A stretch of 64,000 nucleotides of DNA from Siphlonurus alternatus. Its lineage: Eukaryota > Arthropoda > Insecta > Ephemeroptera > Siphlonuridae. Both the position numbers and the translations under genes were made by a program. Every line of letters begins with the position of its first letter. The first letter of the stretch is position 1. The stretch lies in assembly GCA_949825025.1 (NCBI GenBank), contig OX463783.1, positions 29,839,324 to 29,903,323 of the forward strand. The letters are read 5' to 3'. Shown here piece after piece: positions 25,186-35,891 of the stretch. The notes beneath the pieces were generated by a model. That model was not told the origin of the DNA. It was given only the letters and a program-made list of their open reading frames with translations, and ran no database searches.

Positions 25186-25405
25186 GTTAACAAATTATTG
25201 TTGGTAATGTCTGTCACGTGAAGTGAAAAACAAACATGGGACGGTTGATTTACATGTTAACTTAAGGGTAATTGTTGAGTGTTGACTAGCGCCAACAATG
25301 TCATTACGTTCTCTGCTCTGGTGGTGAAATCAGACACTACATCGTCCCATGTTTAACAATGAAAAAGGCTTCATGCGACAGACATTATAAACAATGGTTT
25401 GTTAC
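25186..25405. mobile_element. Foldback element, unit C copy
   Basis: Same element as at 4226, with the A-type left end GTTAACAAATT. Confidence 0.75.
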
Positions 25406-26639
25406 CACCATTGATTGCTTCTTAACAGTGTATTGAGAAAGCATTTTATTTATATATTTTTTTATTTACAATTTTATTCCGATTAATTGGAGTCTTTAAG
25501 TCAGCTGATTTTGTGGTGTTCCCACCTGGTTGGAATTGAACAATGAAAAGAAAGTACATTAAAACGTTTGAAATTGTGTTTTTGTTTTTTTGGTAGTCTT
25601 TATCGATTCAAAAATCAGGGCCGTCCCATGCGCACAGTGCATACGTTTATTTTGTTCTGCTCTATTGTAAAGTTTTACGTAAATTAATAGCCACGGCTTA
25701 GAAAAGCTGCGCAGAAACGAGTTTTAAATCTTGGTGGTCTACTGCGCATGGCTCCTCATAGTGTGCTTGATGAGAGAGCCAGCTGCCTAGTCAAGCTGCG
25801 CAAACGCTAGGTGGCTAGTCTGCGCACAGTTATTAGCAGGTTTGTTTGCTTTATGAACAAGGATTTGAACTTCTTCCTCAGATTGCTTGCGAAATGCAGT
25901 GTTAAAAATTCTTTTAATACTGTACATTACTGCAACCGGTTTGGTGTGTAGTATTGCAAATAAATATCAAATTTGAGATAAAATAAAAAGCAACGTTCTC
26001 GCTAATGTTGAACAAAAACTCTGCTTTGGTAGGGGCCCCTCGTGCAGCGGAACAGCTGTTTTGAGTTCACTACCTGACGTCACCTTGGTTGCTTTTGGCC
26101 AAAATGCGCAGATCAGTCCAAATTCGTAGGGCTGATGGACCTATCTATTATAGTTTTATCATGGTTTACAGCATAAATAACTTCTAGCAAGTCGTATCTT
26201 CTAATGAAATATATACAGTATATAATTATATGGAGCATCAGAAGCTGCTACAAAATTTGCCATTTTTCCATAATGTTTCTTGGAATGTGCCAAAGGTTCA
26301 CTTTTCTCCCATTTCTTATACCCCCATGCCAATGTAGCATTGCCTTGTGCTATAGGGTTAAGCTCTTACGAACTTGAATAATCCAGTGTCAGCAGATAAT
26401 GAATCCTAACTCGGATTTAAAATAAGGGGAAAAATTGACAGTGCCCCTCACAAAAGCCATCAATTAATAAAAAGTACCATTGTTAGGCAGCCACTCACAG
26501 CTAGTAATAAAATTAGATCAACTGAATGATAAAATCAAAACCACGCCCTACTTGAAATTTTCCATTTCATATTGTCATCTGAAATGACTACAAAAACATG
26601 AGATTGGCTAGGTATCTTGATGTATACCGGTGATGCTTC

Positions 26640-27345
26640 AAAATCTGTTTGTTTGTTTTTTATGTGAATTTTGGAAATTCTTTAATATTTAATCTCCCTG
26701 AATCCAATTACATGCTCTCATGTTTTCAGCGTGATCGAGTTTAAATTATTTGTCTTTGTATCGAGTTTATCGTTTTTACTCATTTGAAGTTTATAGCTGC
26801 AAATTCCGGGTTTTTTGTTTGTGTTGTGACCTTGAAAATTACTTCATATTTGCACTCCCCGGGTCAAGTTACATTACCTCAGATGTTTTTAGCATGATAA
26901 GGATTAATTTAGGAGTTTTTATTTTTGTCAAGTTTTTCATTTTTTGTCTCGTCAAGGATATTGCTGCAAGTTCCGAGTTTTTTTAATGTAATTTGATCTT
27001 GAAAATTCCTTCATTTTCGAACTCCTTGGGTCAAATTACATGACGTCAGATGTTTTCAGCGTGATCAAGCTCAATTTAGAAGTTTTCATTTTTCATTTAC
27101 ATCACAAGTTTGTTATTTTTGCCATCTTGAAATATCTTAATGTATAAAGCTGCAATTTTTTTTTTTGAAATTTATTTTTTTTTTTTTATATGTTTTGTTT
27201 TTTTTGTGATTTCTCTTCCTGTAATCTTGAAAGTTCCTTCGTATTTGAACTCTCAGGGTCAAATTAAATGGCAAAACATGATTTCAAACCAACTGTGCAA
27301 AATTTAGGTGTTTTTGTGTGAGTCAAGTTACTCAAGTTTGTTACT
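26640..27345 (+). repeat. Degenerate tandem repeat, four copies
   Basis: Four related blocks begin near 26660, 26823, 26992 and 27220. Each has a version of CTTGAAAATTCCTTC, then AACTCCC.GGGTCAAATTACAT, then GATGTTTTCAGCGTGATCAAG. Spacing is about 165, 169 and 228 bases. The copies are well diverged, so this is an old repeat. Confidence 0.75.
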
Positions 27346-27901
27346 TTTGCAGTTGGTTTGATTTAGTATTTAGAAAATTTGAATTTTTAAGATTAACTTT
27401 CATTTTATTTCTTCTAAAAAAAATCTCCTTTGACTCCAAGCTTCCGAAGTAACTGGGCTTAATCATAAAATATAAAGTAATTTCAATGTCGAGCCTTATT
27501 GGGAATAGGTTGCATGTTACTGCACGAATTATTGCAATTTTTAGGATACTTATTTTGACTCAGCTTTTAAAATAAATATAAAATGTGTGTTAACACTGTT
27601 AAAATAATTCTTAAACTTCTTTAATCATTCGCTAAGAAATTAACTATAGTTTATATATATATATAATATAATATAAATATATATATTAATATTTAATAAG
27701 AATTTTCTTCTTTAAAAAATACATTTTTTGTGTTTAATATTTATTTTCATTCAGGAAATAAAATTAAAATGAAACGTATATTCTTTAAAGCTTTAAAATT
27801 GATGAAACAGGAATCAACTAGCTGGCTCCGATCATTTTTATACTAACATACATTATATTACGTAATTATGATTTTCAAGTTTTTTGTCCCCCTTATTTAA
27901 G

Positions 27902-28135
27902 CTATAATAGGATAGAATATATTGTTGCTTTATTGTGGTGAGGTTTAGGCGAGCCTATTCTTACACCTAACCGATAGACACGTAAGTAGGCCGCATTCTC
28001 GCATGTTTTTCTTTCAGGTAATTTCTTGACTGGGGTCTCGCACTCGTCTAGCTGATTGGCATGTGGTTTGTATTTTTCAACGAGGAAAACTTGCTTGACC
28101 CTTCCTTCCAAGGATAGAGCCACCACTTGAAGCAC
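27902..28135 (-). other. Open stretch of uncertain coding status
   Basis: The minus strand is open for 77 codons and its first part is less AT-biased than the surroundings, with VALSLEGRVKQVFLVEKYKP followed by LDECETPVKKLPERK. I do not recognise a family. A plausible acceptor precedes it (AAGCAAG), but I see no clear donor. It may be a transposon coding relic or chance. Confidence 0.2.
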
Positions 28136-28593
28136 AACTCTTGCTTGATTTTAAAAAAATAGAATATTAAAGTAAAGTAAATAAATAAAAAGTTCTTGTT
28201 GTCTCTTCCAGACTTTGTTTTTAAGAAAAATTAATAATAAATAAATAAAAAAGTAAAATAAAAAATAATTAGACACTAAAATGTAGAATAGTAAAGAATA
28301 TAAATTTGTATGTAGTGTAATAAATGGTAAAAAAAAAAAAAAACTAAATACCAACTAACCCTGCGATCATTAAAAACATTTTTTTCCGTTGAATTGTTTT
28401 GTAATAGTAAATATTAAATAATAATTATTATTAGTCTTTTATCAATAATAATAAATAATAGTAAGTTATAAAGTTGTGCTCCAAACGGCTGTATCGCTGT
28501 ATTGAAGGTAGAGTTTTGCTCGTTGAAAAATCCTGCATGCCTCTCATGTTAGCGAGTGCGAGAGCCCCCCGAATGAAAAGTACATGGCAATTT

Positions 28594-28900
28594 TTGCCAT
28601 GTATTTTTTGTTCGGGGTAGTTTTCGATTTTAAAATTTAAAAAACTCCCCCTGTCTCGTGTTCTTCTTCCACAGCCCCGCGGTTGGTGGAAAAGTTGTGC
28701 TGGAGGTAGGTTTTGAACCTGGAGCCTCTTGCATGCGAGGCGGGCATACTTGCACTAGGCCAACGTGGCTTATCTATAGCTGGTCGTTTCGTTCAGGTAT
28801 AAAAGTTTTGACGGGAGAAGGTGAGTCACGGCGATAAGACGATCGCCGGAAATCCTTCACGAAGTTTTGTGTGACCTCGGTGGTCACGTGAGCTGGCCGC
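28594..28900 (-). mobile_element. tRNA-derived SINE-like segment, copy D
   Basis: Same as the copy at 394-700, with intact B-box-like GGTTCAAAACC. Confidence 0.55.
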
Positions 28901-29778
28901 TTTGACCGCAAATACAAGTCGAATGATAAAATGGGAATATTTCAATAATGTAAACAAATGTTGTTATAATATTACGATTATAACATGCAACATGCATGTT
29001 ATATTGCGAATTATTTTGCATGCAGCTATATGTTATATAATTGCATTTTATTTTATAGTTCATACCATTATGAATATTATGATGATCGCAGCCAAACTGA
29101 CATAACAAGCCACAATTTTACGAGACTGTATTATATGGCTTACAATTAATTAAATTAGATTATAAAATTAAATAATAATATTGAATACATTGAATATTAT
29201 TATATATATATATATTCTCATTTGAGAACTTTAAATTTTGACTTTCGTATAATTTGATACTTCCTATGTTTCTACGTCATCTCGAATTACCGCGTGACTT
29301 CAATAAAATACGCGATCTATTCTTACTCGCCTAAATCGCGATCTTTTTTTCGCGTTGCGTACTATAAATTTTCCCCTTAAAATTTTGATTTTTACGTTAT
29401 ATCGAGGAATTCAGCTTTCGAGGGACGAAAAAGTTATTATCTTGTTCCTAGTTTTTCCTGTACCACGCAATGTTATTTTTGTCGGGACCGCGATCTCCTT
29501 AAAACAATATCGAATTTTACCTAACAACAAGTTGCAAAATGAGTTTTTAATAATGTAATCAATGTAATGTGTGCTTTATTTTCAATTGAAGTAATTTCCA
29601 CTGTTTGAAATGTTGTATTACAAATTTGAGTAGAGGACATTGGGTTATTTTTTGTCACTTTCTTAATAATATTTTATACTATGTTAGAGATAACGCCGAA
29701 CAGCTGTTCGACGTACTTCCCTTTGATTAACATGTAAACCTTGGCAAATTAAAAAAAAAAAATGCTGAAATTTTTTTG

Positions 29779-29984
29779 AGAGGCAGATATTAGTGCCTTA
29801 AAGCCATAGAAAAAATTTCCAAACAATTTAACGAGCCGATTTTTTTTAATTTATATTTTTTATTTTCAGCATAGGTTTTTAATTTCCCATGGAGAGACAA
29901 ACTAAGAATTTAATTTAAAAAAAAGCGGCTCGTTAAATTGTTTTGAAATTTTTTCTATGGCTTTAGGCTCTAATATCTGCCTCT
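29779..29984. mobile_element. Foldback MITE-like element, copy D
   Basis: Same element as at 1578. Confidence 0.8.
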
Positions 29985-31608
29985 AAAAAAAAAAAATCAG
30001 AATTTTTGCTGCAGTTGCTGCTGCGAGTGGCGTACTTTGAGCTGCCTACCCCCAGGGGTAGTATAATAGTGTTGTATTCAGTTTTATTATAATTGTGTTG
30101 TATAATAGATAGCAAGCATTAAGGATTATTGTCACTATTGTAATTAGTTTTGTTAGCAAAAAAGTTTAAAAGTTAGATCATATAATACATAGGGTTAGAT
30201 CAAATCATAAATAACAAAATGACTTCACTCTCGATCTCATTAAAAAAAATTATTATTTGGTCCAGTTTTTGAGAATTTAATTTTTTTTTTAGTTGAAAAT
30301 CATGCTGATTTGATTTAACTAATGGCCGCTGTATTTCCAATGATATTCTCACCACAATATTTTTGCTCCATTTTTTTTTTTTTTGCTGCATGAAAATTTA
30401 TAATAAAATTAAGGAAGGTTTACTATAATAAAATTTTCAGAGTGATTCCTAAGATCAGTGACAATAATCATACTTTCATATCTTTCTGCATGGTAAACTT
30501 GGCAGATTTTTCTTTCTTTAAATAATTTCGAGATCTTCGATCTAAATAAAATTAATTTCAATTTTTTATTGGAAAAAATATTGTAAATATTTTCATATTA
30601 TGTCAATCTTTGGGAAGTCTTCTTTTTTTTGTGACTATATTATTTGTATTTTCTCTTGAAAAAAATCAAATTCTAAAATTTCTGCATTAATTTCTATATC
30701 TTTTGTAATTATATAGGCGCATATATTTTCTTTTTCATTTTCTTTTTAATATTTTTCAACGGTTGGTGTTGTTCCGACTACATTCATCCTTCATCCAATC
30801 ACCATCAAAATTTTTGCAAACAGATGAGAAATTACCCCATCTTTTGTCTCATAAAATTGCAGACATTAATTGATCGCGTCACATGAGAAAATGGAAATTA
30901 TAAAAAAGAAAAGAAAAATTATTTGAAAGGTAGGCGCCTTAATTTTCTAAAATCTATAATTGTATTGATATTTGTCGATATAGTACAGTTACTTCCCCTC
31001 GAATAATCGCCAGTCCTTTCAGCCTGTACAGTACTACGCACAATGAATTTGTTACTACTGTTTCCAATTCATTTGAAAAAACTCATTATTCATTAGTAAA
31101 TCACATTTTTAAAGGTGAAAAAATTATTCTAATAAAAAGAATATTAATAATTTTGCATTAAAACTATATTAATTTTGATTTTTAGATGATTCGATAATAT
31201 AGTGACATTTTAATTTATATTTGTTTTATTTTGCCATAGACTGTACTTTCATTTCGTAAATAAACTTGCGCATTCCGCCATGTTAAATATTAGCCGGTAA
31301 CTTTTTCTCCCGAAATAATATCTTTTTTGAGACTATTTTTGGTGATTACTTATTACTGTAAGTAAATACATGTATTTTATTATATGCTGAACCTATTTTA
31401 TGATATTTCGACTCATTTATTAGTCTTACTGCATTACTGTATCACGCTGTAAACTGTATGCATACCGTCTTGGGCCTGGCGGAGTTGTATGCAATGAATA
31501 CAGTATGCATACTGTAGCCATGTCATATTTCTGCTTTCTTCTGCTTTGTATTCGGGGGCTTCTTTGTACCAATCTAATACTAACACTACATAATATATGA
31601 TATGATAC

Positions 31609-31740
31609 TATAGTAGAACCATTGTATGGTCAGCGCTGTCACTTTGACGAGCCAAGCCGGCGGCTGCAGGCTCCATACCAGCTAGCTGCCGGCTTGCCTC
31701 GTCAAAGTGACAGCGCTAACCATATGATGGTTCTACTATA
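31609..31740. repeat. 132-bp long hairpin, copy D
   Basis: Same hairpin with private changes in both arms (CATTGTATGG on the left, GCGCTAACC on the right). These add unpaired bases, so the arms are not being kept identical here. Confidence 0.88.
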
Positions 31741-32240
31741 TGTATGTAGTGTGTTGTACAGAAACATGGGACTAGATATAATTAATTTGCAAAGATCTTA
31801 TAAGCCGAATTCTGCTGTAAAAGTAACATTCAAAATTAAAATTTATCTTATTTGAATCCTTTTCTTTCGTAAAATCTTCAATCCAAAATTTTTCTTCTTT
31901 CATGATATCTGCACGGTCCAATTTTGCAAGCAAAGTATATTTAATTCCAATTGCAGTATGTTGCTGTATATTTTTTAAGTACATAAAAGCAGTATGCATT
32001 GCGCATACTATAGCTTCAATTTATGGACTCCTGAAGACGAGCTGGTTCCATTGGACTGGCTACTGAACCCTCTAGCTATGACAATTCCTTCCATGAATAA
32101 CAAAAAGAAATTCATCATAGAAGGTTCAGTAGCCGGTTCAATGGACTCCTGACGACGAGCTGGTTCCATTGGACTTGCTGTTGGGCAATTTCCTGTATGA
32201 GAAGATCCTAACACTCTCTCTCTCTCTCTCTCTCACACAG

Positions 32241-32342
32241 GATGGCAAGTGAAATATACCCCAACCTAGCCGAGGGATGTGAGCCGCCCAGTAGCTTCGT
32301 GTTCGAGAGACGACATCAAACCTGACCGTCCATCAGAGAAAC
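32241..32342 (+). pseudogene. Dync1h1: Exon-like block, probable decayed dynein AAA2 exon (copy D)
   Basis: B-type version of the block at 4055 (CACACAG acceptor, GAAATATACC). The AAA2 exon that should follow is missing, because copy D is cut 940 bases later; the next dynein exons lie beyond 34 kb. Confidence 0.4.
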
Positions 32343-32411
32343 GTGAGTGTTCCCTCAGTCACATCAGGATAATCGTCTCCTTCAGTAACCGTGGAGCTCT
32401 ACTCGTTGTTA

Positions 32412-32631
32412 GTAAACAAATTATTGTTGGTAATGTCTGTCACGTGAAGTGAAAAACAAACATGGGACGGTTGATTTACATGTTAACTTAAGGGTAATTG
32501 TTGAGTGTTGACTAGCGCCAACAATGTCATTACGTTCTCTGCTCTGGTGGTGAAATCAGACACTACATCGTCCCATGTTTAACAATGAAAAAGGCTTCAT
32601 GCGACAGACATTATAAACAATGGTTTGTTAC
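32412..32631. mobile_element. Foldback element, copy D
   Basis: Same element as at 4226, with the B-type left end GTAAACAAATT. Confidence 0.75.
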
Positions 32632-33283
32632 CACCATTGATTGCTTCTTAACAGTGTATTGAGAAAGCATTTTATTTATATATTTTTTTATTTACAATTT
32701 TATTCCGATTAATTGGAGTCTTTAAGTCAGCTGATTTTGTGGTGTTCCCACCGTCCTATCTAAGCTAGCCTATGTAAAAAAATTGAATTTGCTTTTTTGG
32801 CATACAAGAAATTTTAGAGAAAAATTAGTTCTTGGTTTTATTAAACACAAATAGTGTACAGATATGATTATACATAAATAAATAGATACATAATTAGACA
32901 TAGAAACATACACGCAAAATTATGGAACAGAATCACTGAACTATATTCTATGGAAAGCTAACGCTCGCTCTTCTACACCCTCCGCGCTGAGACAAAGAAA
33001 AGTTTCTCCTTTTACCACTACAGCTGATCCCTTAACATGAAATAACGTTGAAAAGGTCTGACCTTCCTACTATAGTGGGAAGAAATCAGCTGGCAGGCAG
33101 GTAGAAGCATTTTTATTTGCTTCAAACCCTAGTGTGTAGTCTCGCCCCCTGAACAAAATATTAAAAATTGCTAAAAATTGAAAAATTAGTTCTTGGTTCA
33201 TTATCAGGTGGCGTAGGAGATGGTTTCAAATTCATAGCTGTAACAGTTACCGAGAAAAAATTCAAATTTTCTAACATGGTGGC

Positions 33284-33440
33284 GTACAGCAAAAATTTGT
33301 TATTACATAAAGTTACGGGACCCAGGAAATTTGCCTTATATTGAGTTTTTTCTATAACACGAAATGCTAATTATGACCACAATATTCTTTATTCAATAAC
33401 AAGTTTTACCTAACAACAAGTTACGTAATATTGAGTTTTT
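33284..33440 (+). mobile_element. Short MITE with TA ends (family M1)
   Basis: Starts TACAGCAAAAATTTGTTATTACA and ends with the inverse of TACAGTAAAAACTCAATATTACG. Terminal CAG next to TA fits a mariner/pogo-type element. The inner part (ACGGGACCC, TTACCTAACAACAAG) recurs in the units (1196-1345), inverted at 41840-42008, and at 45070-45200. No coding capacity. Confidence 0.65.
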
Positions 33441-33592
33441 ACTGTAGTTACAGAAACGTTCAATTTTAATTCAATTTTTGCTGTTTTATGTTAAGAAGGT
33501 AGCGTCTTTTTCTCAAACAGATTTGTGTGCTGCTATTATTAGCAACACCTCATTGTATTCAAGCGCTGAAAGAAAGTTTTTGATGTTGACAG

Positions 33593-33705
33593 ATCGGCCA
33601 CTCCAAGTGCGTGAGCTGATTGCTCGACTGCTGCAAAACGTCTTCTCAGAGCTGGCCGTGCCGGCTCCAAACTGGAAATTCTTTGATCACCACCAGGTGA
33701 AGATG
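33593..33705 (+). pseudogene. Exon-like block of unknown identity
   Basis: A GC-richer block after the acceptor GATGTTGACAG with a consensus donor after AAGATG (GTGAGT). The open frame reads RPLQVRELIARLLQNVF, then SELAVPAPNWKFFDHHQ. I do not recognise it, and known cytoplasmic dyneins do not have this sequence at the corresponding place. Its splice phases do fit: the AAA2 exon at 5728 leaves one base, this block starts with the other two, and it ends on a codon boundary, as the next exon needs. It may be a diverged dynein insert exon, an exon of another gene, or a chance open stretch. Confidence 0.4.
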
Positions 33706-34485
33706 GTGAGTAACTTTCAAATTTTAATTACATTTTACAAGGCAGGAGGATTTTAGATTTTCATTGAAAGTAATATGATGATCAAAGCCTAGGCAACAAA
33801 ACTAGCAACTGGAAGGGAAAAAAATGGGTAATATGTTATTAAAAAGGCTATGCTATGTTATAAAAAGATTTTCGAGAGTGTACCACACCCACAAAAAACA
33901 AAACAAAAAATTGAGGACAGAAAAAAAAACTTTTAGCCCTGTTATATAATTTGCAGTACCTAAAGTTAGGGTTATATAAACAGGTTTGTACGTTTGTATA
34001 ATTTTAATATGTATACATCAGTGCTTCATAAAAAAGAAGGTAGGACTTACAGTCTTTCAAACCTTGGTTTACCCATCAAAAATACAAAGCATCATTAGAC
34101 ACTATTTCACAATAGGTGGCAGTTATCTGTACATTCTAAAGTTAAAGGAAATCTTTGGCAACGTCAAATTTCACTACTACAACTTCTACAACTATGAATA
34201 TTCACATAAAAGTAGAATGCCTTCGCTGCTGAAGCAAATTGCTTATTAACATGTGGAGGCAACTTATTCCACAAATTGACATATCTTATAACAAATCCTT
34301 TTTCATACAGTTTAATTCTACCTTTTGGTGGAATAAGCAAAAATACACAACCTTCTTGCCCTCTTCTTGTCCTTCACGAATCAGTAATCACAATCTTAAA
34401 ATTGGTAACATCAAAGTAGCTTTGAATTGGAATTGTTTTAGTTTGAAAATAAGGTTATTATTATAAAGAAATGCAATATTTTCAG
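33706..34485. other. Intron-like stretch containing a LINE relic
   Basis: AT-rich DNA between the exon-like block and the next dynein exon. The only content I can support is the minus-strand LINE fragment listed separately. Confidence 0.6.
34164..34373 (-). pseudogene. LINE reverse-transcriptase C-terminal relic
   Basis: The minus strand is open for about 69 codons and reads GRIKLYEKGFVIRYVNLWNK, followed by LPPHVNKQFASAAKAFYFYV. The pattern of a basic residue, a short stretch, then VxLWNxLPxxV and an A/S-rich FxxxL-like tail is the familiar C-terminus of many CR1/Jockey-type LINE ORF2 proteins. A stop precedes the segment, so only the tail survives. It lies antisense inside a dynein intron. 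Confidence 0.6.
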
Positions 34486-34645
34486 GTCCAACACGAGGTG
34501 GCCGCGGTGCTGCAGCCGTTCTTCTCCTCCGACGGACTGGTGGTGCGCTGCCTCGAGTTTGTGCAGCAGCAAGAACACATCATGGACTTCACGAGACACT
34601 GAGGGCCCTCAACTCTCTGTTCTCCATGCTCAACCAGGGAGTCAG
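34486..34645 (+). pseudogene. Dync1h1: Cytoplasmic dynein heavy chain exon, end of AAA2, frameshifted
   Basis: This exon follows ATTTTCAG and starts in phase 0 with VQHEVAAVLQPFFSSDGL, then QQEHIMDFTR. This is the cytoplasmic dynein segment between AAA2 and AAA3 (insects: VQRD...LPFFSADG...QEHIMDFTRLRALSSLFSML). After DFTR two extra bases near 34597 create CAC TGA, a stop at 34600-34602. In the shifted frame the match continues as LRALNSLFSMLNQGV up to the donor GTCAGT. Loss of the extra bases would give phase 2, which fits the next exon. The rest of the exon is well conserved, so decay is recent. Confidence 0.9.
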
Positions 34646-34813
34646 GTCAGTCACTTCAACCAGCTGTCGACCAATCAGAAAATTCTAAATTTACATGTTT
34701 GTCGAGAGCTTTTCCATTCTGATTCCAGCCAGTTCAAAGCTGAAGTCTTCTTCTTTTCTTATACCCAAGTTCTTGCATTTATACCATTTTACCGCTAGGA
34801 TAGGCCAATCAGT

Positions 34814-35634
34814 ACTGAATAGAATCATCAAAAAATTTATTGCAGAAATAGATATAGGGTGCAAAGTTATTCCACTCGGATTTTTTTTCCAGGTATTTTA
34901 GAGCCCGGGAGGTATTGCTAAAAAGTTCTTGACGAGGTCAGGTTTGAAGCCACGCCCCTTTTAGTCCCAATCTTTTTATTAAGAGAGGCGTCACATTCTC
35001 TGCACTTTCAATATTTTTTTAAATATAGTTACCATTTTTTTTTTTTTTTTTTTAAATTGTTTATTGAACACAAAAACAGTGTACAGAATAGATTATAAAA
35101 TATTATATAATAATAACCTAAAAAAGAAAAAGAAAAAATATTGATTATATTATACATACAAATTATTATACAAACCAAAATGAAATATATATAATTTGCC
35201 CACAATACAAACAAAATTAGACCTATATTGTACAGTATCAATATATTATATAAACAAAAAATATATTAATAATAATAATCAATATATTATATATATAAAC
35301 AAAATAAGAACACAATACATAATAATATTAGTATACAATTGTAATAGTTCCAATTTTAAACATTTATCAATTCAATTATGATATATTATAGTTATACAGT
35401 ATACAGATATATAATATAGTATATATTTTAGGAACTATCAAATAGCACAAATATTTTCAGGTAGTCTGACAGGCATAGTGTAACAGGGGGAGTTTACGCA
35501 GTGGACAGTTTAGGATATGATATGTTTCACACAACTCAAATTTTGAAACATCTGAAAAAAATCAGAGTAGCATAACTTTATACTCTCTATCCATTTCTGC
35601 AGTAAAAAATTTTGTGGTCAATACTCCATTCTTT
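34814..35634. mobile_element. F1-family foldback element split by an AT-rich insertion
   Basis: Left part has TTTATTGCAGAAATAGATATAG and GAGCCCGGGAGGTATTGC; right part (from about 35530) has the complementary arm with CTGAAAAAAATCAGAG and ends at TCAATACTCCATTC. An AT-rich tract (35036-35460) lies between. In its intact middle it reads CCCCTTTTAGTCCCAATC, the site into which another copy (38437) has received a MITE. Confidence 0.7.
35036..35460 (-). mobile_element. Possible poly(A)-tailed retroelement insertion, very AT-rich
   Basis: Begins on the + strand with a run of T, followed by AAATTGTTTATTGAACAC. On the minus strand this is an AATAAA signal just before a poly(A) tail. The rest is highly AT-rich with many TATATA and AATAAT stretches and no ORF. 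The segment at 4640-4740 in unit A (TTTTATTAAACACAAATAGTGTACAG) looks related. Confidence 0.4.
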
Positions 35635-35679
35635 CTGCCCTCTCCACAAGCAACAAGTCAGTAATGGTTGTGTTTGCAG

Positions 35680-35891
35680 GAACATTCTGCAGTACAACTA
35701 GGGCCACTGTGACTTCCCCCTGCCCCCGAGAGCTTGGAGCACTACACTCAGCGCTACTCGTGCACGCGCTGCTCTGGAGCTTCGCGGGAGATGCCAAGCT
35801 GAAGGTGCGCTCGGACCTCGGCGACTTCATCCGCTCTGTGGCCACCGTTCCTCTGCCACCAACCAGCAACACCCTCGTCATTGACTATGAG
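35680..35891 (+). pseudogene. Dync1h1: Cytoplasmic dynein heavy chain exon before AAA3, three lesions
   Basis: The exon runs from acceptor GTTTGCAG to donor GAGGTAAG. Reading in phase from the previous exon gives NILQYN and then a stop, TAG at 35699-35701, then GHCDFPLP. One base is missing near 35727, after which the frame reads ESLEHYTQRY. A second base is missing near 35758, after which it reads LVHALLWSFAGDAKLKVRSD and ends VPLPPTSNTLVIDYE. Every segment matches the cytoplasmic dynein region leading to AAA3 (insects: NVL..N..HPDFP, LEHYIP, LWSFAGDAKLKVR, IDYEV). The amino-acid match is strong but the exon cannot be translated through. Confidence 0.92.

Larger units (their letters stand above)
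22452..25526 (+). repeat. Partial tandem unit C, a B/A mosaic
   Basis: Matches the first 3.07 kb of the unit, then stops at GTGTTCCCACC. Its left part carries unit B markers (GTAAACGCC, absence of the AGTCCTTTCAGC segment, CATTAGCAAATC at 23850). Its right part carries unit A markers (CAGTATGCATAC at 24270, CACAG acceptor, GAAATGTACC). It has one private insertion, TAACTAAAAG near 24595. Beyond the end point the sequence resumes with a diverged version of unit position 6296, so the AAA2 exon is missing. Confidence 0.9.
25527..28203. other. Region between tandem units, no recognisable gene
   Basis: The first 95 bases resemble unit position 6296-6390 at roughly three quarters identity. From 25620 to 26640 I see no feature except several GCGCA-rich patches (25630-25860). 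A degenerate tandem repeat occupies 26640-27345, and 27345-27900 is AT-rich with nothing I can name. The right end runs into copy D at 28204. Confidence 0.7.
28204..33283 (+). repeat. Copy D: 5.08-kb duplicate of positions 1-5099, an A/B mosaic
   Basis: The first 1.49 kb repeats the unit Z tail and the rest repeats the first 3.6 kb of the unit. The left part follows unit A (ATAACGCC start, AGTCCTTTCAGC present near 31012, CATTAGTAAATC near 31090). The right part follows unit B (CTGAAGACG at 32030, CACACAG acceptor, GAAATATACC, ACAAAGAAAAG near 32990). It has private changes (GTAAATACATG near 31363, a shortened CAGTATGCATAC stretch near 31500). It ends at ACATGGTGGC, one base before a MITE. 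Confidence 0.9.

Noticed and set aside
1..33283. Virus-derived insertion as the source of the tandem units
   Set aside because: No capsid, polymerase or integrase-like reading frame is visible; all recognisable content is host exon or repeat.
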